64,000 nucleotides of DNA from the NCBI GenBank assembly GCA_937928085.1, contig CALFVU010000008.1, positions 248,001-312,000 of the forward strand, given 5' to 3'. The first letter of the stretch is position 1. Each line of letters opens with the position of its first letter. The DNA is from an uncultured bacterium (lineage in GTDB: Bacteria; Spirochaetota; Leptospiria; Leptospirales; Leptonemataceae). Positions 1 to 9,695 of the stretch are shown piece by piece. The notes under the pieces are model-generated. The model ran no database searches. It saw only the letters and a program-made list of their open reading frames with translations, and was not told the DNA's origin. The position numbers and the translations under genes were made by a program.

Positions 1-2
1 TA

Positions 3-530
3 AAGAATTATCAAAAATCTCTAAAAATTTTGGATGAATTAATACGAAACTATAAAGATTATGTTGATATCAATCGTGTGTATAAATTAAAAATTCTTTG
101 TTTAATTCATTTAAAAAGATTTAAAGAAGCGATACATATAATTCGTCAACGACTTTACTATAATCAACAAGATACAAGTTTATTACATATACTTGCTTAT
201 TGCTACGAAAAACTACATAACTACAAAGAAGCTTTGTTGATTCATAAAAAAGTCCTTGATATAGATCCCGAAAATCAAACTAGTTTAAATGCGTATGGAT
301 ATTTGCTAGTTTTACATGGACCTCAAAAAATGCTTCCAGTTGCTAAAGAATATATTCAAAAAGCATTAAAGAAAGATCCGAACAATATATGTTATTTAGA
401 TTCTTATGCTGTTTATCTAAACAAAATTGGGAAAAAAGACTTAGCTAAAGAAATTTTATTAAAAGCTTTAGCAAAAGATCCTAATAATTCAGAGTTGATT
501 TTTCATCTAAAGGAAATAGAGAAAAAGTAA
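3..530 (+). CDS. TPR-repeat protein, 5' end outside window
   Basis: The frame is open to the left edge, and the residues before the first possible start (TTG at 30) already read as part of a TPR helix pair, so this is the C-terminal part of a longer gene. At least three TPR units are visible, with the usual small residues and the DP(E/N)N turns at helix ends. TPR arrays bind other proteins; no enzymatic domain is visible and the partner cannot be told from sequence. It is followed by a 344-nt gap before glycogen phosphorylase, so the two are probably separate units. Confidence 0.8.
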   Translation, partial: KNYQKSLKILDELIRNYKDYVDINRVYKLKILCLIHLKRFKEAIHIIRQRLYYNQQDTSLLHILAYCYEKLHNYKEALLIHKKVLDIDPENQTSLNAYGYLLVLHGPQKMLPVAKEYIQKALKKDPNNICYLDSYAVYLNKIGKKDLAKEILLKALAKDPNNSELIFHLKEIEKK

Positions 531-874
531 TACACTTGAATAACAAGACGAATTTAACAAACAAAATATTTACGAATTTTTTTATATAGAATAAATCAAA
601 TTTTTTAGGAGAAAAATCTATCCTTCTAGAAAAAAACAAAAAAGCTTTAGTTGGGTTTTTTTGTAATTCGATTTCTAATATTAGGTTTCTCTTTCATTTT
701 GATGGCAATTGCTTTTTTACTTGTAGAATACAGGTACTGAATTTTAATTTAGGTGTTCTTTTGATGATTGGTTTTGCATAATGGATAAAGCAAAAAACAA
801 ACAGTAAAATTTTTGCAAGTAGTAAATCCACTTTCTTCTTGACTGTTTTCCTATTCTCGAATATTCCATAAATT
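531..874. other. Intergenic region before glgP
   Basis: No convincing gene lies here. A reading frame on the minus strand (694-894) has no family resemblance, overlaps the glgP start and is treated as chance. Around 635-668 an A-rich arm (C, six A, GC) can pair with GGG plus a T run, giving a weak AT-dominated hairpin that could end transcription of the TPR gene. A TTGACT element at 839-844 lies 36 nt before the glgP ATG. An AGGAG-like stretch near 609 has no good start codon after it. Confidence 0.5.
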
Positions 875-3373
875 ATGAATATTCTACAATCCAATTCACC
901 ACTCTATCATTTTTTGAAGGCAAAAACAAAGCAGGATAAAGATTCATTCATTCGGCATTTTACACATCATTTGGAATATACTGTGGGCAAGTATATTCAT
1001 AATATTTATCCAAGAGATTTATATTTAGCATTAGCTTATACCATTAGAGATTATTTAATAGATCAATGGAATGAAGTACAAGAAATTTATAGAGCAAAAA
1101 AAGTAAAAAAAATATATTATCTTTCTATGGAATTTTTGATGGGTAGGATGCTAAAAACAAATCTAATTAATCTAGGAGCTTATGAATTAGTAAAGCAAGT
1201 AGCATCTGAATTAAATTTAGATTTAGAAAAGATATTAGATGAAGAACCTGATGCAGGATTAGGAAATGGAGGTTTGGGAAGATTAGCAGCTTGTTTTTTG
1301 GATAGCTTAAGTACTTTGAACTATCCAGCAGTTGGATGTGGACTTTTATATGAATATGGTATTTTTCATCAAGAAATTATTCAAGGCAATCAAGTAGAAT
1401 TTCCCGATCACTGGTTAGAAATTACTAATCCCTGGTTAATTATTCGTAGTGAACATATTTATCCAATCGGTTTTTATGGCAATGTAGAAGAATATGTAGA
1501 TTATCGAGGAGTAAAAAGAAAAAAGTGGATACCGGGTTATAAGGTATTAGCTCAAGCATATGATATGTTGGTTCCTGGTTTTCGAACTAAAACAGTTACG
1601 AATTTGCTCCTTTGGAAAGCAGAAGCTTCTAAAGAATTTGACTTTCATTATTTTAGTTATGGCGATTATGTAAAAGCAGTACAGGAAAAAATTTTTTCCG
1701 AAAATATTACACAAGTTTTGTATCCTAATGATAACAATTTGCAAGGTAAAGAACTTAGATTAAAGCAGGAATATTTTTTAGTTGCCGCTAGTATTCATTA
1801 TGCTTTGTCTCAAGCTTTTTCGGAAGAAGAACGATTTGATCATAGTAAATTACCGGATAAAATTTTTTTTCAATTAAATGATACCCATCCTTCTTTAGCT
1901 ATTGCGGAATTTATGAGAATATTGGTTGATGAACATCATTTAGATTTTGATTACGCATTGGAAATCACAAGAAGTTGTTTTGGTTATACCAATCATACAG
2001 TGATGCCAGAAGCTTTGGAAAAATGGGATATTTCTATTTTAGGAAATTTATTACCCAGGCATTTAGAAATTATTTACCAGATCAATCACCATTATTTAGA
2101 GGATCTAAGAAAAAAACATGTTTCAGAAAAAGTTATTCAAAATGTCTCTTTAGTAGAAGAATCTTTTCCGAAAAAAATACGAATGGCAAATTTAGCTATT
2201 ATGGGTTCAAAAGCAATCAACGGGGTTTCTGAGATTCATACTCAAATTATAAAAGAAAAAGTTTTTAATGATTTCTATTCTCTTAATCCAAAAATGTTTT
2301 TTAGTATTACTAACGGAATAACAATTCGAAGATGGTTGTTTTCTGCAAATGAGGAGTTAACGAATTTAATAAACGAAACAATAGGAAAGCGATGGATTTT
2401 TCGTTTAGAAGATTTAAAAAAATTAGAAAATTATGCAGAAGATCATTCATTTCAAAAAAAGTTTAAAATGATTAAAAGACAAAAAAAAGAACAATTAGCA
2501 AAATATATTGCAACAAAATTAGGAATAAAAATTTCTACAGACAGTATTTTTGATATTCACGTTAAAAGAATTCACGAATATAAACGACAGCATTTAAATG
2601 TGATGCGAATCATAGCAGATTATCAATATTTAAAAGAAACTAAAGATGACTCCTATTATCCCCGAACGTTTATTTTTTCTGGAAAAGCAGCACCAGGATA
2701 TTATAGAGCAAAATTGATCATTAAGTTGATTCATGCTATAGCTGAGAAAATTAATCATGATAGAGACATTAAAGATAAAATCAAAGTAATTTTTATCCCA
2801 AATTATAGTGTTAGTTTAGCAGAAAAAATTATACCTGCAGCTGATCTTTCTGAACAAATCTCCACAGCAGGTACAGAAGCTTCTGGAACTGGAAATATGA
2901 AATTTATGTTAAACGGTGCTGTCACTGTAGGAACTTTAGATGGTGCTAATATCGAAATTTTAGAGGAAGTGGGGAAAGAAAATATATATATTTTTGGAAA
3001 TACTGTCCAAGATTTAGAGAAATTAAAAGAAACATACGATCCAGTTCAAATTTATGAAAATGATGTAGTTATTAAAAATGTATTGGATTCCATCTTGCAT
3101 AATTATTTCAATCCTTTAAGGGAAGGTGAATTTCAGGAAATTTTTCATTCTCTTACTTATGGTGGTGATCAATATTTTTTGCTTGCTGATTTTCACTATT
3201 TCTGCGAAATTCACAGAAAAATCAATATAGATTATCAAAATGAAAAAGAATGGATTAAAAAGATGATTTATAATATAAGTAGAGTAGCTAAATTTTCTTC
3301 GGATAGAACCATAAAGGAATATGCAGAAAAAATATGGAATCTTAAACCTGTAAATCCTAAAAGGGTTAGTTGA
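875..3373 (+). CDS. glgP: Glycogen/starch (alpha-glucan) phosphorylase
   Basis: This 832-residue enzyme has the full length of the GT35 phosphorylase family. It releases glucose 1-phosphate from the non-reducing ends of cytoplasmic glycogen or maltodextrins, using pyridoxal phosphate. The PLP site is intact: TGNMKF with the Schiff-base lysine at about residue 676. The N-terminal half carries the conserved EPDAGLGNGGLGRLAACFLDS region (about 125-145), and the C-terminal half the KRIHEYKRQ segment. The ATG at 875 has no Shine-Dalgarno sequence, but TTGACT at 839-844 sits 36 nt upstream, so the transcript may be leaderless. The 3' end overlaps the convergent mtaB gene by 8 nt. Whether the polymer is glycogen or maltodextrin cannot be told. 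Confidence 0.96.
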   Translation: MNILQSNSPLYHFLKAKTKQDKDSFIRHFTHHLEYTVGKYIHNIYPRDLYLALAYTIRDYLIDQWNEVQEIYRAKKVKKIYYLSMEFLMGRMLKTNLINLGAYELVKQVASELNLDLEKILDEEPDAGLGNGGLGRLAACFLDSLSTLNYPAVGCGLLYEYGIFHQEIIQGNQVEFPDHWLEITNPWLIIRSEHIYPIGFYGNVEEYVDYRGVKRKKWIPGYKVLAQAYDMLVPGFRTKTVTNLLLWKAEASKEFDFHYFSYGDYVKAVQEKIFSENITQVLYPNDNNLQGKELRLKQEYFLVAASIHYALSQAFSEEERFDHSKLPDKIFFQLNDTHPSLAIAEFMRILVDEHHLDFDYALEITRSCFGYTNHTVMPEALEKWDISILGNLLPRHLEIIYQINHHYLEDLRKKHVSEKVIQNVSLVEESFPKKIRMANLAIMGSKAINGVSEIHTQIIKEKVFNDFYSLNPKMFFSITNGITIRRWLFSANEELTNLINETIGKRWIFRLEDLKKLENYAEDHSFQKKFKMIKRQKKEQLAKYIATKLGIKISTDSIFDIHVKRIHEYKRQHLNVMRIIADYQYLKETKDDSYYPRTFIFSGKAAPGYYRAKLIIKLIHAIAEKINHDRDIKDKIKVIFIPNYSVSLAEKIIPAADLSEQISTAGTEASGTGNMKFMLNGAVTVGTLDGANIEILEEVGKENIYIFGNTVQDLEKLKETYDPVQIYENDVVIKNVLDSILHNYFNPLREGEFQEIFHSLTYGGDQYFLLADFHYFCEIHRKINIDYQNEKEWIKKMIYNISRVAKFSSDRTIKEYAEKIWNLKPVNPKRVS

Positions 3374-4745
3374 TTGAATCTTTATTTAAATATTGACCTT
3401 TGATCTTTACAAAAGGTATATTGTTTTTATCTTTATCAATATAAATTTCACTAATTTTCACATTTATAAACTTTCCCTTTTTGTGTTTTAGATTCCCATT
3501 CCATATTTCTATTCTTAAATAATTATCAGTAAGAACTTGTATTGTATTTTGATTTATAGTTTCTATAATTCCCTCTAAGATTTTGTTTTTTTGTTGATTT
3601 GCATATTCATATAATTTTTGAATTTTTAGTTCAAAAATGGATTTGATTCTTTGTTTTATTATTTCTTTTGGGATCAGGCTATTAGGATGTTCTTTTACAA
3701 AATTTTCAATTTCAGTTTGCTTTCTTAATGAAAAAGGAAATGGATGAATGTTTACAAAATTCAAATTATATAATAACGAAATTGTTTCATTAAAATCTTT
3801 GTCTGACTCTGTAGGAAAACCAACAATTACATCAGTTCCGAGCATAATGTCAGGATTATATTTTAAGACTTTTTCGATTCTGAGCATAAAAGATTTTACT
3901 GAATAACTTCGCTTCATTAGCCTTAAAATTCTATCAGAACCGCTTTGTAAAGGAACGTGGAGAAAATTACAAAATTTAGGATGTACACTCAATTTTGCTA
4001 ATTCCTCATTTACATCAGAAGGTTCAATGCTGGATATTCTTAGTCGAGAGTAGGTAAGCATATCTAATATTTTTTCCAAAAGATGGATTAATCGGATTCC
4101 TTGATATTTATACCATCCAATATTCACACCTGTTAGTACTATTTCTGGAATTTCTTTTTCTTGTAATTTTTTTATATGTTCTATAATGTTTTCTATTGGG
4201 CGGGAAATTCCTCCTCCTCTTGCTAAGGGAATTTTACAATAACTACATTTTCTATCACAACCATCTTGAATTTTTACATAAGCTCTTGTATGGTTTAGGG
4301 GAATCACATTGTCGTATTCAAAAGTTCCAGTATTGATTTTTCTTTTTTTTATTTCTTCTAAATAAAGAAAAGGACCATTAGAAAAAATTCTTTCTTTTTT
4401 ATTCTGAATATGATTTTTATAGATCTGAAATATTCTATGTTTGTTTTCATTTCCAATAATTAATACATTTGGAATCTTTTGTAATGATTCTTTATCTGTT
4501 TGTGCATAACAACCAGTTATGATAATATTGCAATCTGGATTTTTTTTTAAAATTTTATTTATTATATATCGATTTTTTGCATCTGCTTGATCTGTAACTG
4601 TACAAGTATTAATGATCGCAACATCAGGTCCTTCTTCTATTGGTATTACCGAATAGCCATTTTCTTGAAAGATATTCAAAATACTATCAGATTCATAAAT
4701 ATTTAATCTACAACCTAAGGTATAAATTCCAACAGTAAATTCCAT
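3366..4745 (-). CDS. mtaB: tRNA t6A37 methylthiotransferase MtaB-type
   Basis: This is a 459-residue radical-SAM methylthiotransferase. The N-terminal UPF0004 domain carries three cluster cysteines (C12, C48, C79). The radical-SAM domain carries Cx3Cx2C at C163, C167 and C170, and a TRAM-like RNA-binding segment fills the C-terminus. The TLGCRLNIYESD start and the CTVTDQAD stretch resemble MtaB (YqeV), which converts t6A37 to ms2t6A37 in ANN-decoding tRNAs, more than MiaB or RimO. It is the last gene of the long minus-strand block and starts in a TAATG overlap with the upstream TPR gene, suggesting translational coupling. The MiaB subtype is the main alternative. Confidence 0.9.
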   Translation of the reverse strand: MEFTVGIYTLGCRLNIYESDSILNIFQENGYSVIPIEEGPDVAIINTCTVTDQADAKNRYIINKILKKNPDCNIIITGCYAQTDKESLQKIPNVLIIGNENKHRIFQIYKNHIQNKKERIFSNGPFLYLEEIKKRKINTGTFEYDNVIPLNHTRAYVKIQDGCDRKCSYCKIPLARGGGISRPIENIIEHIKKLQEKEIPEIVLTGVNIGWYKYQGIRLIHLLEKILDMLTYSRLRISSIEPSDVNEELAKLSVHPKFCNFLHVPLQSGSDRILRLMKRSYSVKSFMLRIEKVLKYNPDIMLGTDVIVGFPTESDKDFNETISLLYNLNFVNIHPFPFSLRKQTEIENFVKEHPNSLIPKEIIKQRIKSIFELKIQKLYEYANQQKNKILEGIIETINQNTIQVLTDNYLRIEIWNGNLKHKKGKFINVKISEIYIDKDKNNIPFVKIKGQYLNKDSIN

Positions 4746-5524
4746 TAGTACTCTTCTATGTTTTTTTTCGCTATTGTGTATTGTGGATCTAATTTTAGAG
4801 ACATATCAAAATATTGTTTTGCAATTTTTGAATTTTCTTTAAATTCAGAAGATTCTTTTGGGTATTTCAATGAATTTTTTAGATAGATCACTCCTAAGTT
4901 GTTGTATGTTTTTTTTTGAATTTCTAAGTCAAGTTTTTTAAGAGAAAGTAAAGATCTAAAACGTATTTCTGCAAATTCAAGATTGTTTTGATTTAAATAA
5001 ATTAATCCATCTAAATAAATTGCAGAATCAAAGTCAGGATATTGAGCTATTAAAGTTTCTAAATTTTTTCTTGCTAAATTGTAATTTTTTAATAAATAAT
5101 AAGTTTTTGCTAGTTGGAAAAAAATTATTTTTTTTTGATTGATATCTATGATATTTTGTGATGCTTGATTTAAAATTTTGATTGAATTTTCGTACTGATT
5201 CAATCGATTAAAAATTTCTGACATTAAAATATTTACTTCGTATGAATTTGGATGATCTTGTTTTGCATATTTTAGATGAGCCATTGCATTTTCTAAGTTG
5301 TTTAATTCTATATAATTCGAAGCAGCTAAAAGTCTAAATTCTAATGATTTTCTATAACTATCAAAAACTTCTCGTATTTTAGTTAAAGATTCTTCGTACT
5401 TTTTTTCTTTAAAAAGTTTTAATGCAACTTCATAATTTGGGGGATAAGCAGCTAAAATGTTATTAATTGAAATTATATAAATGATTGATGTTACAAAAAA
5501 ACCTTTTAATTGAATATACTTCAT
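4745..5524 (-). CDS. Secreted TPR-repeat protein
   Basis: This 259-residue protein has an N-terminal hydrophobic signal segment (about 8-25, small residues LAA before YPPNY) followed by TPR helices through the rest, including YEESLTKI, LENAMAHLKYAKQDHPNSYE and YENSIKILNQA units. It is probably periplasmic and acts as a protein-protein scaffold; no catalytic motif is present. It lies between the small membrane protein (43-nt gap) and mtaB (1-nt overlap), so it is probably co-transcribed with the clpC block. No function beyond TPR scaffolding can be supported. Confidence 0.75.
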   Translation of the reverse strand: MKYIQLKGFFVTSIIYIISINNILAAYPPNYEVALKLFKEKKYEESLTKIREVFDSYRKSLEFRLLAASNYIELNNLENAMAHLKYAKQDHPNSYEVNILMSEIFNRLNQYENSIKILNQASQNIIDINQKKIIFFQLAKTYYLLKNYNLARKNLETLIAQYPDFDSAIYLDGLIYLNQNNLEFAEIRFRSLLSLKKLDLEIQKKTYNNLGVIYLKNSLKYPKESSEFKENSKIAKQYFDMSLKLDPQYTIAKKNIEEY

Positions 5525-5567
5525 AATGACGTTTTTCTTTTTAGGACTTTAAAAAACAAATATTTTT

Positions 5568-6023
5568 TTATTTTTTACTAAGAAAGTATTTTTTATTAAG
5601 GGGTAAAGTAAAGTTTCTTTTTGGGTCAGAAGTTAAATAACGAATAGGAAGATAGGTTAAGATTTGTAAGAGTTTGTATTCTATAGCTTCGTTTCCTATA
5701 AAATACTCTTGATTCACTTTTAAAACAGGAAGTTCAAGATCTTTATTATAATAAATTTCCATGTTATTTTGGAGTTCCATGAGTTCGGAAAAAGGAATTT
5801 TACAGAAACTTTTATACTCTTTTTTTTTGACTGTAAATTTGTAATAAATCCCTAGTAAACAGTCTAGAATTTTATTATCTTTTGAGAAAAGAATTTCTAT
5901 TTTTTCAATCTCAGCAAGAGTAATTTTACTTTTCTTTTTGCTAAAGACAAATACTTGAATCAAAATCAAAAGCCCCAAAAAAATTGTAACGAATAAAACG
6001 ATAATCAAAACATCGGATTCCAT
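5568..6023 (-). CDS. Small single-pass membrane protein, unknown
   Basis: These 151 residues start with one strong transmembrane helix (about 5-27), followed by KKKSK and a soluble domain of about 115 residues rich in Lys, Glu and aromatics. The topology, with a positive cluster just after the helix, suggests a cytoplasmic C-terminal domain. I recognise no family. It begins 1 nt after the clpC stop codon, so it is almost certainly translated with clpC and may serve the same proteostasis module, which is inference from position only. Confidence 0.6.
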   Translation of the reverse strand: MESDVLIIVLFVTIFLGLLILIQVFVFSKKKSKITLAEIEKIEILFSKDNKILDCLLGIYYKFTVKKKEYKSFCKIPFSELMELQNNMEIYYNKDLELPVLKVNQEYFIGNEAIEYKLLQILTYLPIRYLTSDPKRNFTLPLNKKYFLSKK

Positions 6024-6024
6024 A

Positions 6025-8613
6025 CTAGGTGTTTACTGAATTTGGTTCTAAATCCTCTATTTTTTTGATTTTTTTTAGAGTGATTTTTGAATTTCTTTCT
6101 TTTTTTTCTTTTTCTTTTTTTTCTAACTCTTCTTGTTTTTTCTTAAGTAAAACTTCGTAGTCTTCCCATTCTTTTTCTTGATAAATTAGTTTTTTTTCTA
6201 GAGAATTATAAGATATTTGAATTTCTGTAGGTTCTTTATAGGCTCCTTGTAGAAAACGATTTGCCATATAATCTTCGATTTCTCGTTGCAGTAATCTCCT
6301 TAAAGGTCTTGCACCATATTTTTCATCATATCCTTTTTCTGCAAAGTATTCTCTGCTTGATGGATCGATTGAAATTTTTATTTTTCTATCAAAAAGATAT
6401 TGATTAAGCCGTGCTAGCAATATATCTACGATTTGTTGTATCTGTTCTTTTGTTAGAGAATGGAAAACAACGACTTCATCAATTCTATTAAGAAACTCGG
6501 GGTTAAAATGTTTTTTTAAGGCTTCTAATGCTTTTTCTTTTTTATTCTCTTCTTTTTTTACGTGATCTTCTGCAAACCCCATTCGGCCACTTTTTTGAAG
6601 ATCTCTTGCTCCGATATTGGATGTCATAATAATGATTGTATCTCTAAAATCCACTCTTCTACCATGAGTATCGGTCAAATTTCCTTCTTCTAAAATTTGT
6701 AGCAAAATATTAAAAACATCTGGATGAGCTTTTTCAATTTCGTCAAAAAGAATTACAGAATAAGGATTTCTTCTTACGTATTCTGTTAGTTGACCAGCAT
6801 CATCGTATCCTACATAACCTGGTGGAGAACCAATCAATTTCGATACAGAGTGAGGTTCCATAAATTCAGACATATCTAAACGATATAATTTCTCTTCTTT
6901 GCCAAAAAGAAATTCTGCTAAAGCCCTTGCTAATTCTGTTTTACCCACACCGGTAGGTCCTAAAAAAATAAAAGATCCAGATGGTTTTTTTGGATCTTTA
7001 AAACCTGTTCTTGATCGTTTTACAGCTCTACTAATTGTTTTAATAGCTTCCTCTTGCCCTACTACTCGTTTAGATAGTTCTTCCTCTATACGTAGTAGTT
7101 TGCTAGCTTCCGCTTCTTCGATTTTTTCTAAAGGTATTCCAGTCCACATGCTAACTATGGTATATATATCTTCTTCGTCGATTTCTATTGCATAACTCTC
7201 TAATTTTTTTTGCCAATCTAAAATAAAAGCTTCTAATTCTTGTTTTTTCTGGGCGATTTCGTCTCGAACTTGAGCTGCGGCTTCGTATTCTTGAGCTTTT
7301 ACTAAGTCATCTTTCTTTTTAGAAAGGATTTTTATTTCTTCTTCTAGTTCTATAATTTCCTCTGGCCTTTTTGAATTTTGTAATCTTGTCCTTGCTCCAG
7401 CTTCGTCTATAATATCAATTGCTTTATCAGGCAAAAATCTATCGGTTATGTAGCGTGCTGATAGTTTTACAGCCATTTCTAAAGCTCTATCAGTATAAAT
7501 CACTTTATGATGTTTTTCAAATACTGATTTTAATCCTTGTAAGATTAATATTGTGTCTTCTATAGTTGGTTCTTTAACTTGTATAGGTTGAAATCTTCTT
7601 TCTAAAGCTGAATCTTTTTCTATATATTTTCTATATTCAGTTAAAGTCGTAGCTCCGATACATTGAATTTCTCCTCGGGCTAAGGCAGGCTTTAACATAT
7701 TAGCTGCATCAATAGCTCCTTCCGCCGCACCTGCACCAATTAAGGTATGTAATTCATCTACAAAAATGATTACATTTTTAGCACTTTGCACTTCTCTGAT
7801 GATTTTTTTTAAACGATCTTCGAATTCTCCCCTGTATTTTGTTCCAGCTACCAAAGATGCTAAGTCTAAAGCGACCACCCTTTTGTCTAATAAAAGATCT
7901 GGAACTTCTCCGTTTGCAATACGAATCGAAAGACCTTCTACAATTGCTGTCTTTCCTACCCCCGCTTCTCCAATAAGAACAGGGTTATTTTTTGTTCTTC
8001 TACATAAAACCTGAGTAAGACGAGTAATTTCTGTTTCTCTACCAATTACAGGGTCTAATTTTTTTTCAAAAGCCATTTGGGTTAAGTCTCTTGCAAATTC
8101 GTCTAGAGTTGGAGTTTTATTTTTTTCAGGTATAGGTCTTGTTGTCGTACTTTGATTAGAGATCGTACTTGAGGTTGCAACACCTAAAATTCGCAGAATT
8201 TCTCCTTTTATTATAGAGTAATTAATATGAAAATGTGCCAATGCAGCTCCTGCAATGTTGTTGTTATCTCTTAGTAAAGCAAGTAAAATGTGTTCAGTTC
8301 CTACATAATTATGTTTTAGTCTTCTCGCTTCTTCTTTCGAATAGTCAATGATTTTTTGATATTTATCAGGATTTGGAGACAAATCTAAAAGTAATGCACC
8401 ACTCCCTTGTTTTGCTCTTTTTTCAATTTCTTTTTTTAGTTCTTTTAAATCAATTTGTAAATTTTTTAAAATTTTGATAGCTACTGAATCTTCTTCTCTT
8501 AAAAGACCTAGTAAGATATGTTCGGGACCGATGATATCATGACCAAGCCTTTTTGCTTCTTGTTGAGCATATTCATTCAAAACTTTTTTTGCTCTTTTTG
8601 TAAAATCAAACAT
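6025..8613 (-). CDS. clpC: ClpC-type Hsp100 AAA+ unfoldase
   Basis: This 862-residue protein has two Clp N-terminal repeats (about 1-145) and a first AAA+ module with Walker A GEAGVGKT (215-222) and Walker B VIIFVDE (281-287). A UVR-like middle segment (about 435-465) follows, then a second AAA+ module with GPTGVGKT (552-559). The UVR motif and the duplicated N-domain mark ClpC rather than ClpA or ClpB. It unfolds substrates for ClpP or acts as a disaggregase. The C-terminus carries a highly charged Lys/Glu tail of about 45 residues, longer than usual. The SD is good (TAGGAGC before the ATG). The gene directly upstream encodes an McsA-McsB-like fusion, the adaptor/kinase class that marks proteins for ClpCP in Firmicutes. 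Confidence 0.95.
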   Translation of the reverse strand: MFDFTKRAKKVLNEYAQQEAKRLGHDIIGPEHILLGLLREEDSVAIKILKNLQIDLKELKKEIEKRAKQGSGALLLDLSPNPDKYQKIIDYSKEEARRLKHNYVGTEHILLALLRDNNNIAGAALAHFHINYSIIKGEILRILGVATSSTISNQSTTTRPIPEKNKTPTLDEFARDLTQMAFEKKLDPVIGRETEITRLTQVLCRRTKNNPVLIGEAGVGKTAIVEGLSIRIANGEVPDLLLDKRVVALDLASLVAGTKYRGEFEDRLKKIIREVQSAKNVIIFVDELHTLIGAGAAEGAIDAANMLKPALARGEIQCIGATTLTEYRKYIEKDSALERRFQPIQVKEPTIEDTILILQGLKSVFEKHHKVIYTDRALEMAVKLSARYITDRFLPDKAIDIIDEAGARTRLQNSKRPEEIIELEEEIKILSKKKDDLVKAQEYEAAAQVRDEIAQKKQELEAFILDWQKKLESYAIEIDEEDIYTIVSMWTGIPLEKIEEAEASKLLRIEEELSKRVVGQEEAIKTISRAVKRSRTGFKDPKKPSGSFIFLGPTGVGKTELARALAEFLFGKEEKLYRLDMSEFMEPHSVSKLIGSPPGYVGYDDAGQLTEYVRRNPYSVILFDEIEKAHPDVFNILLQILEEGNLTDTHGRRVDFRDTIIIMTSNIGARDLQKSGRMGFAEDHVKKEENKKEKALEALKKHFNPEFLNRIDEVVVFHSLTKEQIQQIVDILLARLNQYLFDRKIKISIDPSSREYFAEKGYDEKYGARPLRRLLQREIEDYMANRFLQGAYKEPTEIQISYNSLEKKLIYQEKEWEDYEVLLKKKQEELEKKEKEKKERNSKITLKKIKKIEDLEPNSVNT

Positions 8614-8648
8614 ATTATGCTCCTAAGTCTAATTAAAACTTATTTTTG

Positions 8649-9695
8649 TTACTGACATCTATTTTTTATCGTATAACTAAACAGATAAAACCAGATTATC
8701 AACTTTTTTTTTATTTGATTATAAAATTTTTTTATATCTAAATACGGTAAATCCCAACCAATTGTTATATAAGATTCTAATGCGGAATTTTCTCCATTTT
8801 TACCTCTAATGGTATAATTTTTAAGACGAAAAAAAATAGGGTTTCTTTGAAAATATTTTAAAAAATCAATTGTTTTTTCTTTCGTGTGGATTCTGGTATA
8901 AAGTCGAATACCACTTCCCACATTCGTTAAATGATAGGTCAAAAAACCGAAATTTTGATGAAATTCCCATTCAATCATATGGTCTAAATATAAAAAAAAT
9001 TTGTAAGTTTTTAATAATGCTTCAATAACAGTATTCATTTCGTTTACATCAAAATTTTTCAAAGAAAAAATAACATCCATTCTAAAATGATCCTCTTCTC
9101 CAATATAAACTCTTAAAATGCCTTTTTTATTATCGGAATTATAAAATTCTCTATGTAAAATATTGATATATGAATGTTTGAATTTAGAATTCATTTCATT
9201 ATTCTCTGAGAATATAAAAAAATTCTTATCTATAATTTTTTTTAAAAATGAATCTTCTGTAAATAAATACTTGCTAATTTTTATGATCTCTTTTTTTGTT
9301 AAATGAACATGAAAGCCCGAAAAATTTCTGGTATATCGAATTCTTACACTATGTTCCATAATTTCAGGTAAAGGTAATGTGGAAATATTTTTTAGAGTAG
9401 AATAACTTTCATTTTCTGACTCGGAATCAGTTTGGATGATTTTTTTAATAGAGTATATAGGTATATGATTTAAATAATATCTAAGAAATGAATCTTTTTC
9501 TAATAAGTAAATTTCGTCTAGATCATTATTTTTAGATTCAAATAAAAATAAAAAATTCTTGTGAAAAGTTCGATAACATTCAAAGCATATGATTTTTTTA
9601 GAAAAATAAATTTGTTCAAAAGAGACTCCACAAAAACATTCATTTTTATAACAATGAGTTATTTTTCTTTTAGTTAATGATTTCAAGTTTTCCAT
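8649..9695 (-). CDS. McsA-like zinc finger fused to McsB-like protein arginine kinase domain
   Basis: Residues 1-50 resemble the second zinc finger of McsA: C20, C22, C37 and C40, with CGVSF followed by ICFECYRTF. Residues about 112-312 resemble the catalytic domain of the ATP:guanido phosphotransferase McsB: RIRYTRN (118-124), EEDHFRM (200-206), TNVGSGIR (257-264) and TIRGKNGENS (295-304). The candidate catalytic glutamates E201 and E302 and the ATP-binding arginines R205, R264 and R297 keep family spacing. The cysteine usual in McsB (CPTN) is His here (HLTN). The dimerisation/phosphoarginine-receptor domain at the McsB C-terminus is missing: only about 35 residues follow. The gene overlaps lolD by 26 nt and precedes clpC by 35 nt. 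Likely role: phosphorylating arginines on ClpC substrates. A non-catalytic adaptor is possible. Confidence 0.72.
   Translation of the reverse strand: MENLKSLTKRKITHCYKNECFCGVSFEQIYFSKKIICFECYRTFHKNFLFLFESKNNDLDEIYLLEKDSFLRYYLNHIPIYSIKKIIQTDSESENESYSTLKNISTLPLPEIMEHSVRIRYTRNFSGFHVHLTKKEIIKISKYLFTEDSFLKKIIDKNFFIFSENNEMNSKFKHSYINILHREFYNSDNKKGILRVYIGEEDHFRMDVIFSLKNFDVNEMNTVIEALLKTYKFFLYLDHMIEWEFHQNFGFLTYHLTNVGSGIRLYTRIHTKEKTIDFLKYFQRNPIFFRLKNYTIRGKNGENSALESYITIGWDLPYLDIKKFYNQIKKKLIIWFYLFSYTIKNRCQ

Noticed and set aside
694-894. Minus-strand reading frame of 66 codons before glgP
   Set aside because: It overlaps the glgP start, has no SD or family resemblance, and its composition is that of AT-rich noise.
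6899-8014. Plus-strand frames within clpC (6899-7195 and 7766-8014)
   Set aside because: They are antisense shadows of conserved ClpC motifs.
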